A stretch of 52,297 nucleotides of DNA, taken from positions 1-52,297 of the forward strand of contig CAJJWN010000021.1 in assembly GCA_905196835.1 (NCBI GenBank), written 5' to 3'. The stretch is from an uncultured Prevotella sp. Lineage in GTDB: Bacteria; Bacteroidota; Bacteroidia; Bacteroidales; Bacteroidaceae. Every line of letters starts with the position of its first letter. Positions within the stretch are counted from its first letter, which is position 1. The notes below the pieces were generated by a model. The model saw nothing but the letters and a program-made list of their open reading frames with translations, searched no databases and had not been told where the DNA came from. Below, in pieces: positions 15,459 through 22,522 of this stretch. The position numbers and the translations under genes are program-made.

Positions 15459-17294
15459 ATGCATACCAATTGCCACCTGTCAGTGCTCATACAGAAGCAG
15501 GCCGAGAAGTACGGAAACCGCCGCGCGCTAATCTACCGCGACTTCGGCGGCTCTAAGTGGAAGTCGGCCTCATGGCGCGACTTCGCCCGCAAGGTGCGCC
15601 ACGTGTCAAACGCGATGCTCAACATCGGCATCCGGGTGCAGGAGAACGTGGGGGTGTTCTCGCAGAACTGCGTAGAGTACCTTTACACCGACTTCGGCGC
15701 GTTCGGCATAAGGGCGGTGACCGTACCCTTCTACGCCACGAGCAGCGAGCAGCAAATACAGTACATGATTGGCGACGCGCAAGTGCGCGTGCTCTTCGTG
15801 GGCGAGCAGGAGCAGTATGACAAGGCCCGGCGCGTGTTCGCCCACTGCCCTTCGCTGGAGCGCATCATCGTCTACGACAGGCGCGTTGACATCAATCCGT
15901 CTGACAAAAGCTCGATTTACTTCGACGACTTCCTGGCCCTCGGCGACAACAGTCCGCGCCAGTCGGAGGTGGAGAAGCTGTACAAGGAGGCCAACGACGG
16001 TGACCTCTGCAACATACTCTACACCAGCGGCACCACCGGCGACAGCAAAGGCGTGATGCTGACTTACGGCCAATACCACGCCGCGCTGGAGGTAAACGCC
16101 AGGTTCATACCCGTGGGCGAGGCTGACAGGGTTATGGACTTCCTGCCCATGACGCACATCTTCGAGCGCGCATGGCTGTTCCTCAGCATCGGCGCAGGGG
16201 CGGAAATCGTGGTAAATACCAACCCGAAAGAGATACAGCAGTCCATGCGCGAGACGCGGCCCACGTGCATGTCGGCCGTGCCGAGGTTCTGGGAGAAGGT
16301 GTACGCCGAGGTAATCGACCGCATCGACCGCGCCACGCCAACGCAGCAGAAGCTGCTGCGCAGGGCTTGGGCCATAGGCCGCAAGCACAACATAGAATAC
16401 CTTGCACGGGGCAAGCGGCCGCCGCTGCGGCTCAGGATGAAGTATGCCCTGATGCACCGCACGCTCTTCAAAATCGTAAGGAACGAGCTGGGGCTCGACC
16501 GTCCAAACATATTCCCCACGGCAGGCGCCACCGTTTCGCCCGAAATCGAGGAGTTTGTACACTCCATCGGCATCAACATGATAGTGGGCTACGGGCTGAC
16601 CGAGAGCCTCGCCACCGTGTCGGCCGACCACAAGGGGAGGCCTTTCACCGTGGGTTCGGTGGGCCGCCCAATCGACGGACTTGACATAAAGTTCGGCGAA
16701 AACGACGAAATACTGCTCAAAGGCCCCACCATCACCAAGGGCTACTACCACCGCGAGGAGCTTAACAAGCAGGCGTTCGACGAGGAAGGGTACTTCCACA
16801 CGGGCGACTCCGGCTATATCCGGGGCGGTGAACTATTCCTGAAAGACAGGATAAAGGATTTGTTCAAGACATCGAACGGCAAGTACATCGCGCCGCAGAT
16901 GATAGAGTCGAAGCTTATTGTAGACAAGTACATAGACCAAATCGCCGTCATAGCCGACCAGCGGAAGTTCGTCTCCGCCCTCATAATACCCGACTACGCC
17001 CTGCTCGAAGAGTACGCCCAAGGGCACGGCATAGCCTTCACCTCGCGCGAAGAGCTGTGCGCCGACCCCGGAATACACGCCATGATGGCCGAGCGTATAG
17101 AGACACTGCAACAGCAACTGGCCAGCTACGAGAAAATAAAACGCTTCACCCTGCTGCCCGACCACTTTACAATGGAGCGCGGAGAGCTTACCAACACGCT
17201 GAAAATAAGGCGCAAGGTGCTGGCCAAGAACTATGCGAAGGAAATAGAAAAGATGTATGAGGAAGAGACGGACGCCTACATAGAAGCAACCTGA
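15459..17294 (+). CDS. long-chain fatty acid--CoA ligase (AMP-forming)
   Basis: 611 residues, typical of the FadD15-like acyl-CoA synthetases of Bacteroidales. It activates fatty acids to acyl-CoA through an acyl-AMP intermediate. The adenylate-forming motifs are intact: the phosphate loop YTSGTTGDSKGVML (188-201), MTHIFERAW, YGLTES (378-383), HTGD (447-450), and the C-terminal GKYIAPQMIESKL carrying the lysine region used in adenylation. No signal or membrane segment is seen, so it is cytosolic or peripherally membrane-bound. It has its own promoter; prfB follows after about 160 bases of repeats. Confidence 0.93.
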   Translation: MHTNCHLSVLIQKQAEKYGNRRALIYRDFGGSKWKSASWRDFARKVRHVSNAMLNIGIRVQENVGVFSQNCVEYLYTDFGAFGIRAVTVPFYATSSEQQIQYMIGDAQVRVLFVGEQEQYDKARRVFAHCPSLERIIVYDRRVDINPSDKSSIYFDDFLALGDNSPRQSEVEKLYKEANDGDLCNILYTSGTTGDSKGVMLTYGQYHAALEVNARFIPVGEADRVMDFLPMTHIFERAWLFLSIGAGAEIVVNTNPKEIQQSMRETRPTCMSAVPRFWEKVYAEVIDRIDRATPTQQKLLRRAWAIGRKHNIEYLARGKRPPLRLRMKYALMHRTLFKIVRNELGLDRPNIFPTAGATVSPEIEEFVHSIGINMIVGYGLTESLATVSADHKGRPFTVGSVGRPIDGLDIKFGENDEILLKGPTITKGYYHREELNKQAFDEEGYFHTGDSGYIRGGELFLKDRIKDLFKTSNGKYIAPQMIESKLIVDKYIDQIAVIADQRKFVSALIIPDYALLEEYAQGHGIAFTSREELCADPGIHAMMAERIETLQQQLASYEKIKRFTLLPDHFTMERGELTNTLKIRRKVLAKNYAKEIEKMYEEETDAYIEAT

Positions 17295-17299
17295 CACCC

Positions 17300-17400
17300 A
17301 CCCCTGCCCTCCCCAAGGGAGGGAGCTTGATTAGCTTCAAGGGGTTGCAAACCAGGCGCATCAGGCCAATCCGGCTCATCAGCCCCATCGGGCCTATCCC
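17300..17400. repeat. G/C palindrome plus 9-base GGCTCATCA-type repeat
   Basis: At 17300-17328 a single unit of the G/C palindrome family (CCCTCCCCAAGGGAGGG, ending AGCTT) follows the ligase stop codon. At 17355-17400 five 9-base units follow one another: GGCGCATCA, GGCCAATCC, GGCTCATCA, GCCCCATCG and GGCCTATCC. The same 9-base family appears at 50657-50698 and 52072-52139. Confidence 0.75.
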
Positions 17401-17406
17401 TAAAGA

Positions 17407-17454
17407 CCAAACCGCATAACCGTAAAACCCGACAACCGTATAACCGTAAAACAA
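17407..17454 (+). repeat. 8-base CCGTAAAA-type repeat fused to the prfB start
   Basis: Successive 8-base units (CCGCATAA, CCGTAAAA, CCCGACAA, CCGTATAA, CCGTAAAA) run without interruption into CAAATG, whose ATG is the prfB start. Each unit keeps CC at positions 1-2 and A at 7-8. The leader is predicted to be unstructured and C/A-rich. Confidence 0.8.
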
Positions 17455-18576
17455 ATGATAACAGCCGAACAACTGAAAGATGTGATGGAGCGCGCCGACG
17501 CGCTGCACCGCTATCTTGACATAGACAAGAAGAAAATAGAACTTGAAGAGGAAGAACTGCGCACCCAGGCGCCCGACTTCTGGGACGACCCCAAGGCCGC
17601 ACAGGAGCAGATGAAGAAGGTGAAAGGCATCCGCCGATGGGTTGACGGATATAAAGAGGTGCGCACGCTGGCCGACGAACTGCAGCTGGCTTTCGACTTC
17701 TACCACGACCAGATGGTGACGGAAGAGGAGGTTGACGAGGACTACGCCAAGGCAATCCACGCCATAGAAGACCTTGAACTCAAGAATATGCTGCGCCAGA
17801 AGGAAGACCCCATGGACTGCGTGATGAAGATTAACAGCGGCGCAGGCGGCACGGAGAGCCAGGACTGGGCGCAGATGCTCATGCGAATGTATATGCGCTG
17901 GGCCGAAGCTCACGGTCACAAGGTGACTATAAGCAACATCCAGGAGGGCGACGAAGCCGGCATAAAGAGCGTCACCATGGAGATAGAAGGCGGCGAATAT
18001 GCCTACGGCTACCTCAAGAGCGAGAACGGAGTACACCGCCTTGTGCGCGTTTCGCCGTTCAATGCGCAGGGCAAACGCATGACGAGTTTTGCCAGTGTGT
18101 TCGTCAGTCCGTTGGTTGACGACACAATAGAGGTGTACGTTGACCCGTCGAAAGTCAGCTGGGACCTCTTCCGTTCGGGCGGAGCCGGCGGTCAGAACGT
18201 CAACAAGGTGGAGACGGGAGTGCGCCTCCGTTACCAATATGTAGACCCAGACACGGGCGAAGAGGAGGAAATACTTATCGAGAACACCGAGAGCCGAAAG
18301 CAGCTGGAGAACCGAAACAACGCCATGCGACTGCTCAAGTCGCAGCTGTATGACCGGGCGATGAAGAAGCGGCTCGAGGCCCAGGCCAAGATAGAAGCAG
18401 GCAAGAAGAAGATTGAATGGGGCAGCCAGATACGCAGTTACGTCTTCGACGACCGCCGCGTAAAGGACCACCGCACCAACTATCAGACAACTGACGTGGA
18501 CGGAGTGATGGACGGCAAGATTGACGGTTTCATCAAAGCATACCTCATGGAGTTCCCCGTCAACGAGGAGGAGTGA
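17455..18576 (+). CDS. prfB: peptide chain release factor 2
   Basis: 373 residues. RF2 recognises UAA and UGA in the ribosomal A site and triggers peptide release. The catalytic GGQ lies in SGGAGGQNVNKVETGVRL near residues 242-259, and the N-terminal helical domain and codon-recognition region are complete. The gene is one uninterrupted frame. In many bacteria a programmed +1 frameshift (CTT TGA C) interrupts prfB near codon 25; here the equivalent place is TAT CTT GAC at codons 20-22 (17512-17520), so the frameshift and its autoregulation are absent. The start codon follows a CCGTAAAA-type repeat. Confidence 0.97.
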   Translation: MITAEQLKDVMERADALHRYLDIDKKKIELEEEELRTQAPDFWDDPKAAQEQMKKVKGIRRWVDGYKEVRTLADELQLAFDFYHDQMVTEEEVDEDYAKAIHAIEDLELKNMLRQKEDPMDCVMKINSGAGGTESQDWAQMLMRMYMRWAEAHGHKVTISNIQEGDEAGIKSVTMEIEGGEYAYGYLKSENGVHRLVRVSPFNAQGKRMTSFASVFVSPLVDDTIEVYVDPSKVSWDLFRSGGAGGQNVNKVETGVRLRYQYVDPDTGEEEEILIENTESRKQLENRNNAMRLLKSQLYDRAMKKRLEAQAKIEAGKKKIEWGSQIRSYVFDDRRVKDHRTNYQTTDVDGVMDGKIDGFIKAYLMEFPVNEEE

Positions 18577-18620
18577 CCTCAACGAAGGACAAAAGACCTT
18601 AACTTAAATACATAATAACT

Positions 18621-18758
18621 ATGAGTCAGAAAAGCAAAGTACGCCACGCACAGCGCGAGGCACAGCAGGAGAAGCAGGCAAAGAAAGTAATCGCATGGAT
18701 ATTCGCGGCACTTATAGTGCTCGCAGTGGTATTCCTTGTAATAGCGGCGATGTACTAA
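18621..18758 (+). CDS. 45-residue single-pass membrane protein
   Basis: A short frame from ATG 18621 to TAA 18756-18758 encodes a basic, helical N-terminus (MSQKSKVRHAQREAQQEKQ) and one strongly hydrophobic segment (IAWIFAALIVLAVVFLVIAA), giving an N-in single-span membrane protein. It begins 44 bases after prfB and ends 6 bases before the CYTH gene start, so the three are probably cotranscribed. Function unknown; gene-like composition, tight packing and a plausible start support it. Confidence 0.7.
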   Translation: MSQKSKVRHAQREAQQEKQAKKVIAWIFAALIVLAVVFLVIAAMY

Positions 18759-18764
18759 GACGGC

Positions 18765-19271
18765 ATGAGCGGTCTTGAAATAGAGCGCAAGTTCCTTGTA
18801 CACAAGGCCGGACGGCCGTATAAGGAGCAGGCATACGCCAGCAGCCGCATAACGCAGGGCTACATCTGCACCGAGCGCGGGCGCACCGTAAGGGTGCGCA
18901 TCCGCGACGGGCGCGGCTTCCTTACCATCAAAGGGCCGTCTGACACGACGGGAACCACGCGCTACGAGTTTGAAAAGGAGATAACGCTCGACGAGGCCCA
19001 ACACCTTATAAAGCTGTGTCTGCCTGGACTAATCGACAAGACCCGCTACTTGGTAAGGTGCGGACGGCACGTCTTTGAAGTGGACGAGTTCTATGGAGAA
19101 AACGACGGACTGGTCGTAGCGGAAGTCGAGTTGCAAAGCGAGGACGAGCCATTCGACAAGCCGGAATTCATCGCCGACGAGGTGACAGGCGACCGCCGCT
19201 TCTACAACTCGCAACTGATGAAAACACCGTTCAGCCTCTGGCGCGACGACGTGCCACAAGAATTCCGATGA
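18765..19271 (+). CDS. CYTH domain protein (triphosphatase-like)
   Basis: 168 residues, a stand-alone CYTH domain. The N-terminal E-x-E-x-K motif (EIERK, 5-9) and alternating charged strands (RTVRVRIRDGRGFLTIKG, TRYEFEKEI, VDEFYGENDGLVVAEVELQSE) that line the triphosphate tunnel are present. Relatives hydrolyse inorganic triphosphate or related compounds with divalent metal; the real substrate is unknown. It lies 6 bases after the 45-residue membrane protein gene. Its last 41 bases overlap the convergent VanZ-like gene. Confidence 0.88.
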   Translation: MSGLEIERKFLVHKAGRPYKEQAYASSRITQGYICTERGRTVRVRIRDGRGFLTIKGPSDTTGTTRYEFEKEITLDEAQHLIKLCLPGLIDKTRYLVRCGRHVFEVDEFYGENDGLVVAEVELQSEDEPFDKPEFIADEVTGDRRFYNSQLMKTPFSLWRDDVPQEFR

Positions 19272-19623
19272 CGGCGGCAAGCGTCGCGCCTACGGCATTT
19301 GCCGCAAAGTCGAGCCAGTCGCCGCTGCGGCGGCCGCCGGTGCACGTAGCCTGCAACACCTCTATGAGGCCGCTCATCAGCACAGGAGCAAGCCACGCCC
19401 AGACGAACAGCCGCCTCCAGCACACCGCCTTGTGCGACCTTAGATACTCAATCCATATCGTCAGGCACGTGCCTGCATACATTACGATGTGCGTCCACTT
19501 GTCGATTAACGCCACATTGTCAAGCGGAGTATGCGGCGGAGTGCAGAAACAGAGCACCCAAATAACGGCTATAAACAGGCAGGAAACGGGATATTGCCTT
19601 ATCAAATGACTTCTTATTCTCAT
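19231..19623 (-). CDS. VanZ-like membrane protein
   Basis: 130 residues with about four hydrophobic helices (SCLFIAVIWVLCFC, HIVMYAGTCLTIWIEYL, LAPVLMSGLIEVLQ, FAANAVGATLAAVIGILV). The pattern DKWTHIVMYAGTCL, then LIEVLQ and GDWLDFAANAVGA is characteristic of the VanZ family, named from a teicoplanin-resistance protein but mostly of unknown role. Its 3' end overlaps the convergent CYTH coding region by 41 bases (19231-19271), so messages would be complementary there. It is divergent from the transporter gene at 19783. Confidence 0.85.
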   Translation of the reverse strand: MRIRSHLIRQYPVSCLFIAVIWVLCFCTPPHTPLDNVALIDKWTHIVMYAGTCLTIWIEYLRSHKAVCWRRLFVWAWLAPVLMSGLIEVLQATCTGGRRSGDWLDFAANAVGATLAAVIGILVARRRARG

Positions 19624-19635
19624 TTTTACTTATAT

Positions 19636-19670
19636 TTTGCTGCAAAATTAAGATATTCTTTATACATTTG
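19636..19670 (+). promoter_or_regulatory. possible promoter of the sodium symporter gene
   Basis: TTTG at 19636-19639 and TACATTTG at 19663-19670; the 23-base gap is longer than the usual 19-21, so the -33 assignment is weak. The gene starts 113 bases downstream. The remaining space shows nothing else recognisable. Confidence 0.4.
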
Positions 19671-19782
19671 CAACTGACAGACAAGTAAAAATCAAAACAA
19701 CTATCACGCCACGGAATACGGCCAAACGTTCCACACGGTGCCGCCATAGCCGTGGCTGACGGTCACAACCTAACAAACAATC

Positions 19783-21144
19783 ATGGCAAAAATAGAGAGG
19801 GCGAGCTTCGGAAGCAAGCTCGGAGTAATCCTCGCCACGGCCGGTTCAGCCGTAGGCTTGGGCAACGTGTGGCGGTTTCCTTACATGACGGGCGAGTACG
19901 GCGGTGCGGCGTTCATCATCATTTACATAGGCTGCGTGCTGCTGTTCGGCATACCGTGCATGGTGAGCGAGTTCATAATAGGCCGCCACGCAGCGTCCAA
20001 TACAGCCCGGGCGTACCACAGCCTGTCAGGAGGCACGCCGTGGGCGGCCATCGGTTACTTCGGTGTATTTACCGGAGTGCTCATCACGAGCTACTACGCC
20101 GTGGTGGCGGGATGGTGCCTCCAGTACATCATAGCGTCCGCATTGGGACAGCTGAAGGGCTCGCCGGAGTTCTTTGCCGACTATTTCAACACGTTCGAAC
20201 AAGACCCGTTCAAGCCCGTATTGTGGACGGTGGCAATAATACTCATAACCCATTATGTCATCGTACACGGCGTGCGCGGCGGCATCGAAAAGGCGTCAAA
20301 GCTCATGATGCCGGCACTGTTCGTGCTGTTGCTCATCGTCGTTGTGTCGGCATGTATGCTTCCGGGGGCTATGAAGGGCATAGCGTTCCTCTTCAAGCCC
20401 GACTTCGGCAAGGTCAGCGGCGACGTGCTGCTCGGCGCACTGGGGCAATCGTTCTATTCGTTGAGCATCGGCATGGGATGCCTTTGCACCTACGCGTCTT
20501 ACTTCAGCCGACAGACCAACCTGATGAAGTCGGCCGTACAAATCGGAGTCCTTGACACTTCGGTTGCCATCCTGGCCGGACTCATGATATTCCCGGCGGC
20601 CTTTTCCGTAGGCATCAACCCCGACTCGGGACCCTCACTCGTGTTCATCACCCTGCCCAACGTGTTCCAGCAGGCCTTCGCCTCCGTACCCGTGGTAGGC
20701 TACGTGGTGGCCATCGCCTTCTACGCCCTGCTCGCCTTGGCCGCCCTGACGTCGCTGATTTCGCTGCACGAGGTGAGCACCGCCTTCGTGCATGAGGAGA
20801 TGCACACCACCCGCAAGCGTGCGGCTTGGGTGGTAACGGTCACATGCTCGGCCATCGGAGCGGTGTGTTCGCTGTCGCTCGGGAAGTGGGATTTCCTGAA
20901 AATAGGCGACCGCTCGCTGTTCGACTTCTTCGACTTTGCCACGGGACAAATCATGCTTCCGCTCGGCGGTTTCCTCACATGCCTCTTCGTTGGCTGGTAT
21001 CTGCCGCACAAGATGGTGCGCGACGAGTTCACCAACTGGGGCACGCTGCGCGGCAAACTGTTCCATACCTACCTGTTCTGCATCAAGTACGTGTGCCCGG
21101 TCTGCATCCTTCTTATATTCCTGCACCAGTTCGGACTAATCTAA
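19783..21144 (+). CDS. neurotransmitter:sodium symporter (NSS/SNF) family transporter
   Basis: 453 residues, mostly hydrophobic, about 11 membrane helices as in bacterial NSS proteins. The hallmark GSAVGLGNVWRFPY (21-34) of the unwound first helix, which binds sodium and substrate, is present. Relatives import amino acids or related compounds using the sodium gradient; the substrate cannot be read from sequence. It appears to be transcribed singly and is followed by GAAGTTAAA-type and CCGTAAAA-type repeats. Confidence 0.93.
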   Translation: MAKIERASFGSKLGVILATAGSAVGLGNVWRFPYMTGEYGGAAFIIIYIGCVLLFGIPCMVSEFIIGRHAASNTARAYHSLSGGTPWAAIGYFGVFTGVLITSYYAVVAGWCLQYIIASALGQLKGSPEFFADYFNTFEQDPFKPVLWTVAIILITHYVIVHGVRGGIEKASKLMMPALFVLLLIVVVSACMLPGAMKGIAFLFKPDFGKVSGDVLLGALGQSFYSLSIGMGCLCTYASYFSRQTNLMKSAVQIGVLDTSVAILAGLMIFPAAFSVGINPDSGPSLVFITLPNVFQQAFASVPVVGYVVAIAFYALLALAALTSLISLHEVSTAFVHEEMHTTRKRAAWVVTVTCSAIGAVCSLSLGKWDFLKIGDRSLFDFFDFATGQIMLPLGGFLTCLFVGWYLPHKMVRDEFTNWGTLRGKLFHTYLFCIKYVCPVCILLIFLHQFGLI

Positions 21145-21152
21145 ATCCATCT

Positions 21153-21189
21153 GAAGTAAAAGAAGTTATAGAAGTTAAAGGAGTTAAAG
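21153..21189 (+). repeat. 9-base GAAGTTAAA-type repeat
   Basis: Units GAAGTAAAA, GAAGTTATA, GAAGTTAAA and GGAGTTAAA follow directly after the transporter stop codon. The same unit, with both arms of an inverted repeat, fills 47020-47158. Confidence 0.7.
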
Positions 21190-21204
21190 ACAATACCCTT
21201 TAAA

Positions 21205-21297
21205 CTCAAACCGCACAACCGTAAAACCCTACAACCGTAAGACCTTATAACCCAATAACCGTAAAACCCGAAAACGTAAAACCGCACAACCGTACAC
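21205..21297 (+). repeat. 8-base CCGTAAAA-type repeat fused to a start codon
   Basis: About eleven units of the CCnnAnAA type (for example CCGCACAA, CCGTAAAA, CCCTACAA, CCGTAAGA, CCTTATAA) run into ACACAAATG, whose ATG starts the helix-hairpin-helix gene at 21300. One unit has lost a base (CGTAAAA). Confidence 0.8.
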
Positions 21298-21299
21298 AA

Positions 21300-22196
21300 A
21301 TGAACTCCTTTTTCTACCTGCAACGCAACGACCGGCGCGCCCTCTTGGCCGTGCTGGTCGTCATAGTTGCGGCCGTGGCCGTGATACATTATGCCGGAAC
21401 GAGCGGCGGCGAAGCACCCGACGCCCTGGCCGACAGCACCGCCACGGCGGCGGAAGGCCAGGAACGGGAAGGCGAAGGGAATAAAACAACCACATATTAT
21501 TATACCGAAGGGCGCAAGGCGGAGCTGTTTACGTTCGACCCGAACACGGCGGACAGCACCCAGCTGCTGCGCCTCGGCCTCGCGCCATGGCAGGTAAGGA
21601 GCATCTACCGATACCGCGCCAAGGGCGGGGTGTACCGCCATAAGACCGACTTCGCACGCCTCTACGGCCTCACCGCAGGGCAATACCGCCGCTTGGAGCC
21701 GTACATCAGCATATCCGACGACTACCGCCCGGCCAGCGAAGTCTACTCCCAACCGAAACAAGACGCCACCGCGCGCGACACCGTAAGATACCCCTTGAAG
21801 CTGGGCCCGGGGCAAACCGTAAGCCTCAACACCGCCGACACCGCCCTGCTGAAGCGCGTGCCGGGCATTGGCAGCGGCTTCGCCGGACGAATAACGAGGT
21901 ACAGGCAACAGCTCGGCGGCTTCTATTCTACAACCCAACTGCTTGAAATAGAGGGCTTTCCGCAGGCCGCCCTGCCCTACTTCACCGCCGACCCGTCGGC
22001 CTGCAAGCGGCTCAACATCAACCGCCTTACGCTCAACCAACTGCGCCGCCACCCCTACATCGGCTTCTACCGGGCGAAAACCATCATAGACCACCGCCGC
22101 CTGCACGGCCCCATACGCAGCCTCGACGACCTCGCCCTGTACCGCGACTTCCCCAAAGAAGCCATCGAGCGGCTGCGCCCTTACATCGAGTTCTGA
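21300..22196 (+). CDS. helix-hairpin-helix (ComEA-like) protein
   Basis: 298 residues. One N-terminal membrane helix (ALLAVLVVIVAAVAVIHYA, about 14-32) anchors a protein with a low-complexity linker and three helix-hairpin-helix units: FDPNTADSTQLLRLGL (about 78-93), SLNTADTALLKRVPGIGSGFAGRI (about 174-197, with the classical PGIG hairpin) and LNINRLTLNQLRRHPYIG (about 238-255). HhH motifs bind the DNA backbone without sequence specificity; membrane-anchored forms are often linked to DNA uptake. No other competence gene is nearby, so a role in uptake is only possible. Confidence 0.85.
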   Translation: MNSFFYLQRNDRRALLAVLVVIVAAVAVIHYAGTSGGEAPDALADSTATAAEGQEREGEGNKTTTYYYTEGRKAELFTFDPNTADSTQLLRLGLAPWQVRSIYRYRAKGGVYRHKTDFARLYGLTAGQYRRLEPYISISDDYRPASEVYSQPKQDATARDTVRYPLKLGPGQTVSLNTADTALLKRVPGIGSGFAGRITRYRQQLGGFYSTTQLLEIEGFPQAALPYFTADPSACKRLNINRLTLNQLRRHPYIGFYRAKTIIDHRRLHGPIRSLDDLALYRDFPKEAIERLRPYIEF

Positions 22197-22219
22197 AGAA
22201 AGAGATTTACAGCGGTTTT

Positions 22220-22260
22220 CTAAAAGGCCGTCTTTCAGAAACAGAAAGACGGCCTTTTAG
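22220..22260. terminator. strong hairpin after the HhH gene
   Basis: CTAAAAGGCCGTCTTTC (22220-22236) and its exact complement (22244-22260) form a 17-bp stem with a 7-base loop (AGAAACA). It begins 23 bases after the stop codon and is made from the AAAGGCCGTCTTT unit, showing that these units can work as transcription terminators. Confidence 0.75.
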
Positions 22261-22340
22261 TGTGTCATTTGCCGCTTTTTGCAACGCGAAAGACGGCCTT
22301 TTGCAAGCCTGCGGGTAACTGCCTGGCAGTCAACGGCATA
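22261..22340 (+). repeat. AAAGGCCGTCTTT element, copy C
   Basis: Continues from the hairpin at 22220-22260 with a degenerate unit, then GAAAGACGGCCTTTTGCAA (22289-22307) and a long-form tail (GCGGGTAACTGC, CTGGCAGTCAACGG). It points toward the susC promoter, about 126 bases from its -7 box. Confidence 0.85.
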
Positions 22341-22371
22341 TGTAAGGGTACATAATAGGCCGCCGGGCGGT

Positions 22372-22424
22372 GTGAAAAATCGTTCAAAATGTATCAAAAA
22401 TGTTGCATGAACGATTTTTTACAC
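22372..22424. promoter_or_regulatory. inverted repeat upstream of the fructan operon
   Basis: AAAAATCGTTCA (about 22375-22386) and TGAACGATTTTT (22408-22419) are exact complements, extended by GTG/CAC pairs, around a 21-base loop containing ATGTATCAAAAATGTTGCA. It ends about 45 bases before the -7 box of susC, a position suited to an activator operator for a fructan-responsive regulator; the trailing T run also allows a terminator reading. No regulator gene of the locus is present in the window. Confidence 0.5.
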
Positions 22425-22465
22425 GCGTTGAAATGATATTGCAACGCGCGTATTCCGCAAGGCTA

Positions 22466-22473
22466 TAAATTTG
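22466..22473 (+). promoter_or_regulatory. susC operon promoter (-7 box)
   Basis: TAAATTTG at 22466-22473 matches TAnnTTTG, 50 bases before the susC ATG. There is no good -33 TTTG at the proper distance, which is common for promoters that depend on an activator. Confidence 0.5.
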
Positions 22474-22522
22474 CGGTGAAGGAAACGAAAATATTGTTTA
22501 CTAACCAAAAAAACAAAACATT

